From RPQJ01 sp963762315 (GTDB taxonomy: Bacteria; Pseudomonadota; Gammaproteobacteria; Steroidobacterales; Steroidobacteraceae): a stretch of 64,000 bases of DNA. Where the stretch lies: NCBI GenBank assembly GCA_963762315.1, contig CAVXKO010000007.1, positions 496,001-560,000 on the forward strand, written 5' to 3'. The position numbers and the translations under genes are program-made. The stretch's first letter is position 1. Each line of letters opens with the position of its first letter. The notes under the pieces are model-generated. The model was not told where the DNA came from. It saw only the letters and a program-made list of their open reading frames with translations, and made no database searches. Of the stretch, positions 54,072-64,000 are shown piece after piece.

Positions 54072-55250
54072 GGGTGCGCGCCTCCCGAGGTCCAGCAGTC
54101 GCGCCGGGCCGAGCACTGCGACGCCGCAGAGCCCGAGACCGATCAACGAAACGGTGATCAGCAAACCGTAATTATCCCGCCCCAGCAGCAGTGCGGCGAT
54201 GGCTGGTCCCGAGGCCAGGCCCATCTTCGAGAAGAATCCCGCCATCGTCGCCGAGCGGCCGGCCGGGTCGAAATCCGCGCACATGCCGAAGAAATACGGG
54301 ATCAGGAACGACCACGTGATCGCGGTCACCGCGTTGGCAGCGATGAAAACCCAGGCGGCGTCGCTGCGCAGGAACGCCGCGATGCCGACGAGGGTCGCCA
54401 CGAGAGCGACCGCAATCGGGACTGCCCGACCCTGTCGGCCGGCCATCCAGATGACGGCGACAGAACCCAGCACCCCGATCCAGCTCGCGAACCCGAGCGT
54501 GTTGCTGATGAAGGTGTCCTCGAGCCCGTAGTACCGCCCGAGCGGAATGATGAACGCGCTCATGCCCATGTTCGACGCCTGGAACAGGAACACGGCGACG
54601 AGGGTCTTGAAGAGCGGGATGCGTCGGACCGCCTCGGGCTTGCCGGCCAGCACGGGGCCCCGATCCCGCGGCGGATACTCGGCGAGGAACGGCAGCATCA
54701 GCAGCGTGATCAGCGTGAACGCGGCCAGCGCGAGAAACAGCACCTGCGGGCCGAACTGGTGCGCGAGCCGCGGCAGGAACATCACGCCGAGCCCGCCGGC
54801 GCCGTACTGAACGGTCAGCAACATGCCGAAGGCGCGGTCCGGCACCTTGGTGCGCGCCATCACCGCGAGGCCGATACCCACCGAGATGCCGCCCACGAAG
54901 CCGTGCACGAACCGCAGGGCGATCAATGGCCCCGCGGCCGTCACCTGCGTCGACACGAGGTCGAGCAGCAGCAGCAGGCTCAGTGCGGCGACCTCGATCC
55001 GGCGCCAAGGGAAGCGGCTCACCAGGAAGACGGCCACCAACGCGCCGCAGGCGGCACCGTAGACGTTGGCCGAACCGACGAACCCGGCCTGGCGCTTGGT
55101 GAAGCCGAGTCCGTCGATGAGGCCGGCGACGAGCGCCGGCATGATGTTGACGTAGAACAGGCCGGCGGTGGCCAGGAACGCCAGCAGCACACAGGCCACG
55201 AGCCCTTCGGGTGCTGCGCGCGGGAGTCCTCCTGGGATCGGGGTCGTCAT
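54054..55250 (-). CDS. MFS transporter, last gene of the nitrilase-TBDR-sulfotransferase run
   Basis: A 398-residue major facilitator with about 12 membrane helices (FLATAGLFYVNIMPALVAGL at the N-terminus, FLIPYFFGMCADFDPAGRSA near the C-terminus). The ATG at 55250 lies 45 bases after the sulfotransferase stop on the same strand. It would carry the imported solute or a breakdown product across the inner membrane. No solute can be inferred from sequence. It overlaps the convergent DUF1232 gene by 18 bases. Confidence 0.88.
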   Translation of the reverse strand: MTTPIPGGLPRAAPEGLVACVLLAFLATAGLFYVNIMPALVAGLIDGLGFTKRQAGFVGSANVYGAACGALVAVFLVSRFPWRRIEVAALSLLLLLDLVSTQVTAAGPLIALRFVHGFVGGISVGIGLAVMARTKVPDRAFGMLLTVQYGAGGLGVMFLPRLAHQFGPQVLFLALAAFTLITLLMLPFLAEYPPRDRGPVLAGKPEAVRRIPLFKTLVAVFLFQASNMGMSAFIIPLGRYYGLEDTFISNTLGFASWIGVLGSVAVIWMAGRQGRAVPIAVALVATLVGIAAFLRSDAAWVFIAANAVTAITWSFLIPYFFGMCADFDPAGRSATMAGFFSKMGLASGPAIAALLLGRDNYGLLITVSLIGLGLCGVAVLGPARLLDLGRRAPSPVGD

Positions 55251-55295
55251 GTGGGTCCGTTCCTCGTGCCGCCGTCGGCCGTTCGATGAGCGAGA

Positions 55296-56884
55296 TCAGC
55301 GGGTATCGATTCCGGCCCGCTCGAGCGACGCACGGAGCGGCTCGAGCTGGCGCGCGTAATGACGCCACTTCCCGACGGAGGTGTCGTAGATCGGCTGGCG
55401 CACCTGCACGGCGCTCGCCGTGGTCGAAGCGCTGCGTAGTTGCGATGAAATTGCAGGCAGCTCTCCTCCCAAGGCAGGGCGCAATGATCCAGCAGGCGAT
55501 GCGTTTCTGCCTCAACGTCGGCCACCAGCGCTTCATATCGGACCGTGAGGATCACGCCGGGCATTGCTTCATTCCAATGCGCCATCAGCCGGTCGTAGGC
55601 GATGTAGTACCGGGCGAGTTCTTCCAGGTCGTACGAAAACGGATACGCATCCTTGAACAGCTGCTTGTAGACGGCATAGCAGGTGTCCATCGGATGACGC
55701 TGGAGATTCACGATCTTCGCCCGCGGCAGCGCGAGGTGGATCAGGCCCGCATAGAGAAAATTGAAGGGGAGCTTGTCGATGAAGAACGGCCGGTCGTCGC
55801 GCATCGGCCGCGTGCTCCGCACGTAGGACTCGCCGAGCGTGCGAAAGTCCAGCCGTGCGGTCGCCGCCACGAAATCCTGCCGGGATGCCGGTGACGGACC
55901 CGGGAGCTGCTGCGCGAGGCGGATCAGCTCAACCGAAAAGTCGTTCAGCTCACCCGCGGACGAGACCTGCGAATGGCTGCAGAGAATGCGCTCGACCAGC
56001 GTCGTCCCGGTGCGGGGCATGCCGATGATGAAGATCGGATCCGGGCAGTCGAACCCCGGGTCTCGGCCGTCGAAGCGATCCGCCGAGTAGACCTCACGGA
56101 TCTTGTCCATGATCTGGAGGTCCGTGGCCACGTCATAACGCAGGCGACGGCGCTTGGCCTCGGCGCCGCGGGCGAGGCTCGCAAAGGCGCCTTCATAGTC
56201 GCCGACGTCCTCCTGCTCCTTCGCAAGCGCGTAGCAGAGTTGCGCGACACCGGCAGGAGCGGTCGTGCGCGCGAGCACCGACCGCAGTTGCTCGATGTGG
56301 TTCTCGCGCAATGTCTGCGTCCGCATCTGCGAACGGGCGTTGTACGCCTCGTACTCGTCCGGCTTCAGCGCGATCACCGTGTCGAAGCCGGCTTCCGCGC
56401 CGGCGATGTCTCCGAAATAGCGCTGCAGCGCCGCCTTGTTGTACTGATACTCCGCGTGGCCGGGCTCGAGTTCGACGGCCCTCGAGAAATGCCGCAGGGC
56501 GGGCGCGTAATCGCCGAGCAGGTTCAGGAGCGAGCCCACTTCTTCGTGCAGGCGCGCGTCGTCAAACGTCCGGTCGCGGATGATGGCGATGGCGGCCTTG
56601 GCTCCGGCCAGGTCGCGAACCTCGTACATGCACTTGGCCTGGTGAAGGCGATACTTGTCGGCCGGGTCCAGCCGCAGCGCACGTTCGATCGCCGCCAGGG
56701 CGCCCGGCAGGTTCCGCGCCTTCTTCAGCGCGAAACTCGAGAGATACCAGCCGTAGGCATAGTCCGGATACTCGCGGTTGAGCTGCTCTCCCGCGGCGAG
56801 CGCCCGGCGCAGGTCGTTGCCGTCGATGCAGCTTGCGACCCGATCGGCCAATTGCTCCCTGCCGCATGGCGCTTTCATGGTCAT
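55296..56884 (-). CDS. TPR-repeat sulfotransferase (locus 3); frameshifted
   Basis: About 530 residues after correction. TPR-like repeats cover roughly residues 10-240 (ALAAIERALRLDPADKYRLHQ, ALRHFSRAVELEPGHAEYQY). The sulfotransferase domain has the phosphosulfate loop GMPRTGTTLVER with Met near residue 289 and the 3'-phosphate segment LQRHPMDTCYAVYKQLF. The frame breaks near 55427-55440; beyond it the shared C-terminal block TASAVQVRQPIYDTSVGKWR is in another frame and ends at 55296. I chose the ATG at 56884 with AGGTG upstream; ATG 56935 is possible. It follows TonB receptor 3 and precedes the MFS gene. Confidence 0.87.
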
Positions 56885-56985
56885 GGCCGGGCGAGCACCT
56901 GTCCCGTCAGCTTGCCGCAATGCGGGCTCGGGCATGATAGCAAGTCGAGCGGGGCCCGGACCGGGCCCCGCCGCCGCGGCCGGCC

Positions 56986-59463
56986 TCAGAACTTGTAGCC
57001 GACGACCAGCCCGAAGGTGCGCGGCAACGCGATGTACTCCCGCGAATTGTCGCCATAGTAACGTTCGGTGTCGGACGGATTGGACCCGCCGACGAGGAAC
57101 GGGAACACGCCCGTGGTGCCGGCTTCGTTGAAGATGTTCTTGATGTACAGCGATGCCCACCAGGCGTCCTTGCTGACGGTGCTGCTCAGGTTCCAGAGCT
57201 GAAAGCCGTCGATCTCCGCATAGCTCCGCGAAAACACGGAGTCCGGCGCATAGAAAGCGGACGCCGGGTTCGCGCTGTCGCGGCAGTTGCCGATCGCGTT
57301 GTACGACGTGAAGCACTTGTCGTCGCCCAGGCTGTTCAGCACGTCCGACTGGTAGTACCCGTTCAGCACGGTGTTGACGTTCAGCCCGTTCGACAAGGTT
57401 ACGTCGTGCATCAGCGAGGCACTGAGCACGTGCTTCGCAGTGCCCGGCAACCGGTCACCCTCGGCGCCGATCCGGTCGGGATACGTCACGCCGCTGCCCC
57501 CGGAATTCCCGGCCGGCGAGTACACGTCGTCGGTGAGTTCGGTGTCGGCATAGGTGTAGCCGAACGCATACGACAGGCTGTCCGTGATGCTGCCCGACAA
57601 CTCGATCTCGATGCCCTGGCTGCGCGCCGATTCGCCGTTGATGACCGCGAAGAAGCCCCAGTTCGGCGTCGAGGTATTGAGCTGCGGGTCCTGCCAGTCG
57701 ATGTAATAGGCCGACACCGCGAACTGCTGCCGGCCGTACGTGCCCTTGTAGCCGATCTCGTAGTTGTCCACCGTATCGGCGTTGAACGTGAGGAATTCCT
57801 CATTCTCCGCAAACCGCCCGCTGGTCGGCACTGCGTTGGCGCCCGCGTGCCGATATCCCTGCGAGTACGTGCCGTACAACATGGAGTGATCCGTCGCGTC
57901 CCAGGCGAGATTGGCCTTGAACAGGAACTTGTCATCGTTGATCTTCTCGTTGGCCGTTCCGGGCGGATATCCCCAGATCGGCACGCCGACCTCGGCATCG
58001 ACGTCGACCTTGTTGTCGAAATAGCGTCCGCCCAGCGTGAGGTGCAGGTCGTCGGTGAAGTTGAACGTCATTTCGCCGAAGACCGCCGTTTCCTTGTACG
58101 CCTGGTTGCGGCGGAACAGGAAATCCTGGTTCGTCGTGTACGGCGCCAGGCCGTACCAGTTGATGGCATTGAGGTACGGGATGTAACCGACCAGGTAGCT
58201 GTTCTGCCCGAGGTCGTAGTCCTGGTCCGTGTAGTAAACGCCCGCGGTCCAGTCGACGAATTGTCCACCCTTGCTGACCAGCCGCAATTCCTGTGAGAAG
58301 GCAGAATCGTCGTAAAAGCGTTCCGCCTGGGCGATCGGTCGCGGCGAACTGCCGTAATAGACGAACCAGCGGTTACGCGCATAAACGCCGGAATTGTCGC
58401 TGATGCCGTGGCCGGTGTGGTCGTAATAGGACGTGCTCGAGGTCAGCGTGGCGAAGCCGAGCGCAAACTCCAGCTCGAGCGCTGCGAGTTCCACCTCGCG
58501 GCTCGAAGGCTCGAGCTGGACGCCGCCGAACTCGTAATCCTTGTACTTGTCGCCGGTGACGAGATTTTCGCCGCGCGTCACCTGGCGGCGGGCGCCGACG
58601 TCATCTTCCTGCCTCTGATAAGTTAGCTGGGCATTGAACGTCTCGTTCGGCCTGAAGTAGGCCGAGACGCGGCCGTACTTGATGTCGACCTCGTCGGCGT
58701 CCTTGACTTTCTTGTAGACCGGCGTCGCGGTCTCGATGTCGCCATTCACAACCGGGTCGCCGTTGGAATCGAGCTGGTAGACGTTCGGGTAGTCGACGAT
58801 GCCGTCGTTCTTCACCTGGCCGACGTTCAGCCGGACCGCAAAGGTGTCGCCGATCGGCACGTTCAACATCAGGTCGGGATTGAAGTTATAACCGCCCGAT
58901 CCTTCCGTCTGGCCGACATTGACGCTCGCCCGGCCGCTGAACTTCTCGGGATCGGGCTTGTTCATCATGTAACGCACGTTGCCCGCGAGTGAGCCGGAGC
59001 CGTACAGCGTGCCCTGCGGTCCGCGAAGGACTTCGATGCGGTTGATGTCCTTGAGGATGAAGTTTCCGAACGAGGCCGTGTTGTCCACGTAGGTCGCAAC
59101 GGTCGGCGGCGCGGCCAGAGGCACATCACCTTCGGTGCCGCGGTCGACGTTGATGCCGCGGATGATGATGCCGTTCGTCACGCCGGCATTGCGGAAGCCG
59201 CGATCGACCATCGAGACGCCCGCGGCGGTGCGCAGCGCCTCGACGCTGTCGATGATATTGGCATTCTCGAGCGCTTCGCCGCTCACTGCGGAGATGTTGA
59301 ACGGAACATCGAGGACCGACTGGTCGCGACGCGTGGCTGTCACCACGATTTCCTCGAGCGAGTTCCCAGCACTTTGCGCCCGCGCGACTCCGGGCGCACC
59401 GGCGAGGATGCTCGAAACCGCCAGCGCGATCGCCGACTTCTGACAGGTATGGGTCGTCTTCAT
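56986..59463 (-). CDS. TonB-dependent outer-membrane receptor (locus 3)
   Basis: An 825-residue receptor: signal peptide (LAGAPGVARAQSAG), TonB-box/plug start LEEIVVTATRRDQS, plug core LDVPFNISAV, RIEVLRGPQGTLYGSGS, and an aromatic C-terminus (GLVVGYKF). GGGGGAG lies about ten bases before the ATG at 59463. It starts 36 bases after the nitrilase stop and is followed by the sulfotransferase, so it sits in the middle of a four-gene minus-strand run. The ligand is unknown; a nitrogen-containing organic compound would fit the nitrilase-family neighbour. Confidence 0.93.
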   Translation of the reverse strand: MKTTHTCQKSAIALAVSSILAGAPGVARAQSAGNSLEEIVVTATRRDQSVLDVPFNISAVSGEALENANIIDSVEALRTAAGVSMVDRGFRNAGVTNGIIIRGINVDRGTEGDVPLAAPPTVATYVDNTASFGNFILKDINRIEVLRGPQGTLYGSGSLAGNVRYMMNKPDPEKFSGRASVNVGQTEGSGGYNFNPDLMLNVPIGDTFAVRLNVGQVKNDGIVDYPNVYQLDSNGDPVVNGDIETATPVYKKVKDADEVDIKYGRVSAYFRPNETFNAQLTYQRQEDDVGARRQVTRGENLVTGDKYKDYEFGGVQLEPSSREVELAALELEFALGFATLTSSTSYYDHTGHGISDNSGVYARNRWFVYYGSSPRPIAQAERFYDDSAFSQELRLVSKGGQFVDWTAGVYYTDQDYDLGQNSYLVGYIPYLNAINWYGLAPYTTNQDFLFRRNQAYKETAVFGEMTFNFTDDLHLTLGGRYFDNKVDVDAEVGVPIWGYPPGTANEKINDDKFLFKANLAWDATDHSMLYGTYSQGYRHAGANAVPTSGRFAENEEFLTFNADTVDNYEIGYKGTYGRQQFAVSAYYIDWQDPQLNTSTPNWGFFAVINGESARSQGIEIELSGSITDSLSYAFGYTYADTELTDDVYSPAGNSGGSGVTYPDRIGAEGDRLPGTAKHVLSASLMHDVTLSNGLNVNTVLNGYYQSDVLNSLGDDKCFTSYNAIGNCRDSANPASAFYAPDSVFSRSYAEIDGFQLWNLSSTVSKDAWWASLYIKNIFNEAGTTGVFPFLVGGSNPSDTERYYGDNSREYIALPRTFGLVVGYKF

Positions 59464-59499
59464 GGCGTTTGCTCCCCCAATGATCCGATTCGAGATTTC

Positions 59500-60351
59500 C
59501 TATTCGCGACCCGGCGGTTTCAGCGGGCCCAGTGCCTTGAATGCTTCGAACTCGAGGCTGCGGTCGCCGCACACCGGGAAATCGACGGAGCGGTCGCGAA
59601 AGCTCTTCAGGACCTGCCCGATGCCATTCCAGCCGCGCCGGCGCACACGGCGCACGTACTCGAAGTCCACCTCGACGGGAAAGACCTCGCGCACCCGGCC
59701 GGCCTGGTGGATCACTTCGCCCCCCGGCCCGCACACGATCGACTGGCCGAACCCGAGCGGGCCGGCGACGTTGATGTCGAAGAAGTAGCACTGGTTGCTC
59801 GCGGCGTTCGCCCTTGCGATCGCCAGCTCGACGTCACGATCGATGGTATTGGTCATCGACGGGTGCAGGACCACTTCGGCGCCCATCGCCGCCAGCGTCC
59901 GGGTCGTCTCGGGGAACCACATGTCGTAGCAGTTCGAGACGCCGATGCGCCCGAACGTCGGTACGTCGAAGACCACGAACTCCGTGCCCGCCGCGACACC
60001 CGACTCGTAGGGCAGGAACGGAAACATCTTGCGATGCCGCGCAACGACTTCCCCGGCGGGATTGATGACGGGGATCGTGTTGTAGACCTGTCCGCCGTCG
60101 CGCACGTACAGGGAGCCTGGCAGCAGCCACAGCCGCAGTGCCTTTGCGATGCGACAGAATTCCTGTTCTGCAGGTCCGGCGGGCAGCTCGGCGCGGTCCG
60201 TTCCGGAGCCGAACACCGACAACTCGCCGAGGACCACCATCTGGACCCAGGGAAAGCGCGCGACGACGGACTCGATTTCGGCGCGCACCTGGGCAAGGTT
60301 GTCGCCCCGCGCGATCTCCAGTTGCAGGCCCGCAATGGCAAACGTGGCCAT
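59500..60351 (-). CDS. Carbon-nitrogen hydrolase (nitrilase superfamily)
   Basis: A 283-residue cytoplasmic hydrolase with the full catalytic triad: Glu43 (VVLGELSVFG), Lys108 (RHRKMFPFLPY) and Cys141 (GVSNCYDMWFPET). The superfamily covers nitrilases, aliphatic amidases, N-carbamoyl hydrolases and others; the motif SNCYDMWFPE suggests an amidase or carbamoylase-like enzyme more than a true nitrilase, but this is uncertain. It is the first gene of the run nitrilase, TonB receptor, TPR-sulfotransferase, MFS. It is divergent from the LuxR-type regulator across only 62 bases. Confidence 0.9.
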   Translation of the reverse strand: MATFAIAGLQLEIARGDNLAQVRAEIESVVARFPWVQMVVLGELSVFGSGTDRAELPAGPAEQEFCRIAKALRLWLLPGSLYVRDGGQVYNTIPVINPAGEVVARHRKMFPFLPYESGVAAGTEFVVFDVPTFGRIGVSNCYDMWFPETTRTLAAMGAEVVLHPSMTNTIDRDVELAIARANAASNQCYFFDINVAGPLGFGQSIVCGPGGEVIHQAGRVREVFPVEVDFEYVRRVRRRGWNGIGQVLKSFRDRSVDFPVCGDRSLEFEAFKALGPLKPPGRE

Positions 60352-60376
60352 GAATGAGCGACGGAACTCCCCCGAG

Positions 60377-60392
60377 GCTTCGAGACCGAAGC
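60377..60392. promoter_or_regulatory. Inverted repeat in the nitrilase/LuxR divergent promoter region
   Basis: GCTTCG (60377-60382) and CGAAGC (60387-60392) flank four bases in the 62-base divergent gap. An 8-base palindrome TTCGCGAA follows at 60404-60411. Either could be a regulator site for both genes; a control role is inferred only from position. Confidence 0.35.
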
Positions 60393-60413
60393 GGGTGTTA
60401 GTATTCGCGAACC

Positions 60414-61288
60414 GTGAACGCGAACAATATGTCGATGGGCATAGAAGAAAACGCAACAGCCGACGGCCAGCTCGCCTGGGCCTTGCTGTTGCGCGACGCG
60501 TTGCCATGCGTCGCCGAGGCCATCGGCACCGATCAGTTCGCGCCCCGGCTGATCGACGCCCTGCAGCAGGTGCTGCCGTTCGACTGGTGGATGGTCATGG
60601 TGTACCACCCGAAGTCGAACCCCGAGATGCTCCACGAGAACTTCACCGGCAGCTGGCGGGAACGGGGCCTCACGACCTACGTCGATGCATTCTTCGTGCT
60701 GGACCCGTTCTACATCATGAGCCGGTCCCTGGATCACCCGGAAGTCTGCCGCCTGGGCGACATCGCGCCCGACGGCTTCCTCGAAAGCGAGTACCACCGC
60801 GCCCATTACGCCGCCGGGCGTATCGGCGACGAAGTCGGTTACCTCTGGCCGCTCGAGCCCGGCGTCGCGCTTGCCGTCAGCCTCGAGCGTTCGCAGAACG
60901 GTGCCGCATTCAGCACCGATGACGTGCGCCACCTCGAAGCCGTGCAACCGTTGTTGTACGCGCTGGCGCGCAAGCATTGGGGCGCCTCGCAAGTCCGCCC
61001 CACTCCGTCCGCGCCACTGGAGATCGGACGGCTCGTCCAGGAGGCCGCCTCCGAGTTCGGTCGCGACGTGCTGACGCCGCGGGAATGCGAGGTCGTGAAG
61101 TTGGTGCTGCGCGGCTACTCGACCAAGTCGGTCTCCCAATCCCTCGGCATCTCGCCCGGCACGGTGAAGGTCCACCGCGAGAACATCTACGCGAAGCTCG
61201 GCGTGTCGTCGCAGGCCGAACTGTTCAATCTCTTCATCGCGTCGGTCTCGACCGTGCAGGCCGTCCGCTCCCTATCCCGAGTACACCC

Positions 61289-61292
<4 letters not shown>
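60414..61292 (+). CDS. LuxR-family transcriptional regulator
   Basis: A 292-residue regulator. The C-terminus is a LuxR/FixJ-type helix-turn-helix (LTPRECEVVKLVLRGYSTKS followed by ISPGTVKVHRENIYAKLGV). The N-terminal 200 residues are a sensory domain (FDWWMVMVYHPKSNPEMLHENF, EYHRAHYAAGRIGDEVGYLW) unlike acyl-homoserine-lactone or receiver domains; it resembles the uncharacterised sensor found in many proteobacterial solo LuxR proteins. The start is GTG at 60414; the ATG at 60429 is an alternative. It is divergent from the nitrilase run, which it probably controls. Its stop overlaps the GTG of the helicase gene (GTGA). Confidence 0.88.
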
Positions 61293-63075
<1,783 letters not shown>

Positions 63076-63100
63076 GTCGACGCCGTGCGCCGAGGGCTGG

Positions 63101-63130
63101 AAAAAAGAAAGGCCCCTTGCGGGGCCTTTC
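63101..63130 (-). terminator. Rho-independent terminator of the RRM gene (shared with deaD)
   Basis: A perfect 10-base stem (GAAAGGCCCC at 63107-63116, GGGGCCTTTC at 63121-63130) with loop TTGC. The A-run at 63101-63106 becomes a T-run on the minus strand, so the terminator is strongest for the RRM gene; the hairpin can also stop deaD transcription from the other side. Confidence 0.85.
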
Positions 63131-63187
63131 TCGTGGTCGGTGCAGCCGGGTCGCGAGTGACGCGCTCCGGCCGCAGCGGCCGAGGTC

Positions 63188-63457
63188 TTACCAGGAGGCG
63201 CGGCGGGGACGATCCGTCTTCGGCTGCGCTTCGTTGACCTTGAGGGCGCGACCGTCCATCTGCTGGCCGTTCAGGGCCTGGATGGCGCGGGACGCATCGG
63301 CATTCGACATCTCGACGAAGCCGAAGCCACGCGGTTGCCCGGTGTCGCGGTCCGTGATCAGGGCGACGGATTCGACCGTGCCATGAGCGGAGAACAGCGT
63401 GCGAACAGCGGCTTCATCGGCCGTGAAAGGAAGATTGCCAACATAAATCTTAGACAT
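63188..63457 (-). CDS. RRM-domain RNA-binding protein (cold-shock type)
   Basis: An 89-residue single RNA-recognition-motif protein. RNP2 is KIYVGNL at residues 3-9 and RNP1 is RGFGFVEM at residues 43-50, with a short basic tail. Such proteins occur in cyanobacteria and proteobacteria and are often cold-induced; they bind RNA as chaperones. Convergence with deaD, another RNA-remodelling cold-shock gene, supports that reading. A leader of about 240 bases would separate the candidate promoter near 63706 from the ATG, a feature shared with cold-shock mRNAs. Confidence 0.93.
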   Translation of the reverse strand: MSKIYVGNLPFTADEAAVRTLFSAHGTVESVALITDRDTGQPRGFGFVEMSNADASRAIQALNGQQMDGRALKVNEAQPKTDRPRRASW

Positions 63458-63705
63458 GCGGAAGTACTCACTACTGAAGGCCCTGGCCGGCCGCTCAGGA
63501 ATTGAGACGGTCCGATTTCGGGCCGGGAAACAAGGCTTCGGCTGCAGTTTCGACCGCGTGTCCTTGAGGGGGACGAGCGCGCGCGAGCGGCAACCTTGCC
63601 ACTTGGATTCGAAACTCTTCGGCTTAGTGATGACTGGGACCGTGGGTGCGCCGGGAGGCGCGCGGTGCCAGGAAACGAAAGGAGAAGGGTCGCTACCCGC
63701 CGTGC

Positions 63706-63711
63706 ACTATA
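63706..63711 (-). promoter_or_regulatory. Candidate -10 box upstream of the RRM gene
   Basis: TATAGT on the minus strand about 250 bases before the RRM start. No convincing -35 lies 17 bases further up (GAACGC). It overlaps the end of an interleaved pair of inverted repeats. Confidence 0.3.
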
Positions 63712-63712
63712 C

Positions 63713-63749
63713 AGATAAAGGCCCGCACGCGTTCATTTATCTTGCGGGC
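63713..63749 (-). terminator. Interleaved inverted repeats after the barstar gene (terminator-like)
   Basis: On the minus strand, starting four bases after the barstar stop, the order is GCCCGCA, AGATAAA, eight bases, TGCGGGC, C, TTTATCT. The first and third pieces pair as a 7-base stem followed by a T-rich stretch, like a terminator. The second and fourth pieces are also perfectly complementary, so two pairings cross in a pseudoknot order. Confidence 0.45.
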
Positions 63750-63752
63750 AGG

Positions 63753-64000
63753 TCAACGGGTGCCCAGGACCGCTCGGAACGGCACGCCCCGCCCTCGCCA
63801 GGCGACGCCCGACTCATTCAGGATCCGGCAGAGCGTCTCGAAGTCCTCGGGCTGCGGTCTCGCCCGGGCTGTCCGCGTTTTCGAAGACGAGGACGTAGCC
63901 CGGCGCCGGGAGCCACTGCAGGTCATTCAGGCAATCGAAGAGCGCATCCCAGTTGGCGCCGAACCAGTCGGGAAACTCGAGCGCAACGCCGATGCGATTG
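63753..64000 (-). CDS. Barstar-family protein, partial (continues past the window end); frameshifted
   Basis: The C-terminal ~83 residues of a barstar-like ribonuclease inhibitor: LEFPDWFGANWDALFDCLND is the family's hallmark, followed by WLPAPGYVLVFENAD. The frame breaks near 63858-63870; after it the other frame reads PEDFETLCRILNESG and ends FRAVLGTR with a stop at 63753-63755. Barstar proteins bind and block barnase-type RNases; many genomes carry them without a barnase partner. The N-terminus lies beyond 64000, so full length and neighbours are unknown. It is on the same strand as, and upstream of, the RRM gene. Confidence 0.8.

Overview
The window is about 64 kb of high-GC DNA (roughly two-thirds G+C by eye), densely coding, with no tRNA, rRNA, insertion sequence, prophage or CRISPR array that I can see. 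Gene content suggests a chromosomal segment of an aerobic, substrate-diverse Gram-negative proteobacterium. It has three large TonB-dependent receptors (TBDRs), three TPR-sulfotransferases, a TonB/ExbB/ExbD operon, many secreted hydrolases, Tat-type leaders and MFS importers. The style fits the Steroidobacter/Nevskia side of the Gammaproteobacteria, or sphingomonad-like organisms; this placement is inference.

Left part (1-28 kb): a TPR-sulfotransferase and TBDR pair (0-4.7 kb); a homocysteine S-methyltransferase; a minus-strand run of class II aldolase, PhnZ-like HD protein and FAD amine oxidase-type protein (5.8-8.5 kb). Divergent from that run are an MFS carrier, a DmdA-like tetrahydrofolate demethylase and an AcuI-type acryloyl-CoA reductase (8.7-12.4 kb). 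A plus-strand run follows: CocE-type hydrolase, non-pyrrolysine MttB methyltransferase, Tat-exported HisC-like aminotransferase and lipoprotein esterase (13.1-19.1 kb). Next is a minus-strand TBDR, TPR-sulfotransferase and amidohydrolase run (24.3-19.1 kb). A VC1184-type PLP enzyme and a CehA/McbA metallohydrolase close this part.

Right part (28-64 kb): a sugar-phosphate-type MFS carrier, alpha/beta hydrolase, ICMT-like methyltransferase and aquaporin. A dimethylglycine/sarcosine dehydrogenase-like flavoprotein is divergent from a YehZYXW-type betaine ABC importer (32.4-38.8 kb). Then come a desaturase, an NTF2-like protein, a broken TolB/FlgO-TPR gene, a second MttB with a PhnD-like binding protein, an outer-membrane barrel, secreted proteins, a phospholipase D-like lipoprotein and an M28 peptidase. 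The TonB-ExbB-ExbD-DUF1232 operon (51.6-54.1 kb) is followed by a minus-strand run of nitrilase, TBDR, TPR-sulfotransferase and MFS (60.4-54.1 kb). A LuxR regulator is divergent from that run and translationally coupled to a DeaD helicase. An RRM cold-shock-type protein and the end of a barstar gene finish the window.

Two themes tie the genes together. The first is methyl and one-carbon metabolism of onium compounds: betaine import, flavin-dependent demethylation, two MttB proteins, the DmdA/AcuI-type pair and homocysteine methylation. The second is TonB-powered uptake loci in which every receptor is paired with a TPR-sulfotransferase. From 28.5 kb to the end many genes carry single-base frameshifts, while the first 28 kb carries none that I can see. 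Most of these look like consensus errors, except for a cluster of about six in one gene at 40.8-41.2 kb.
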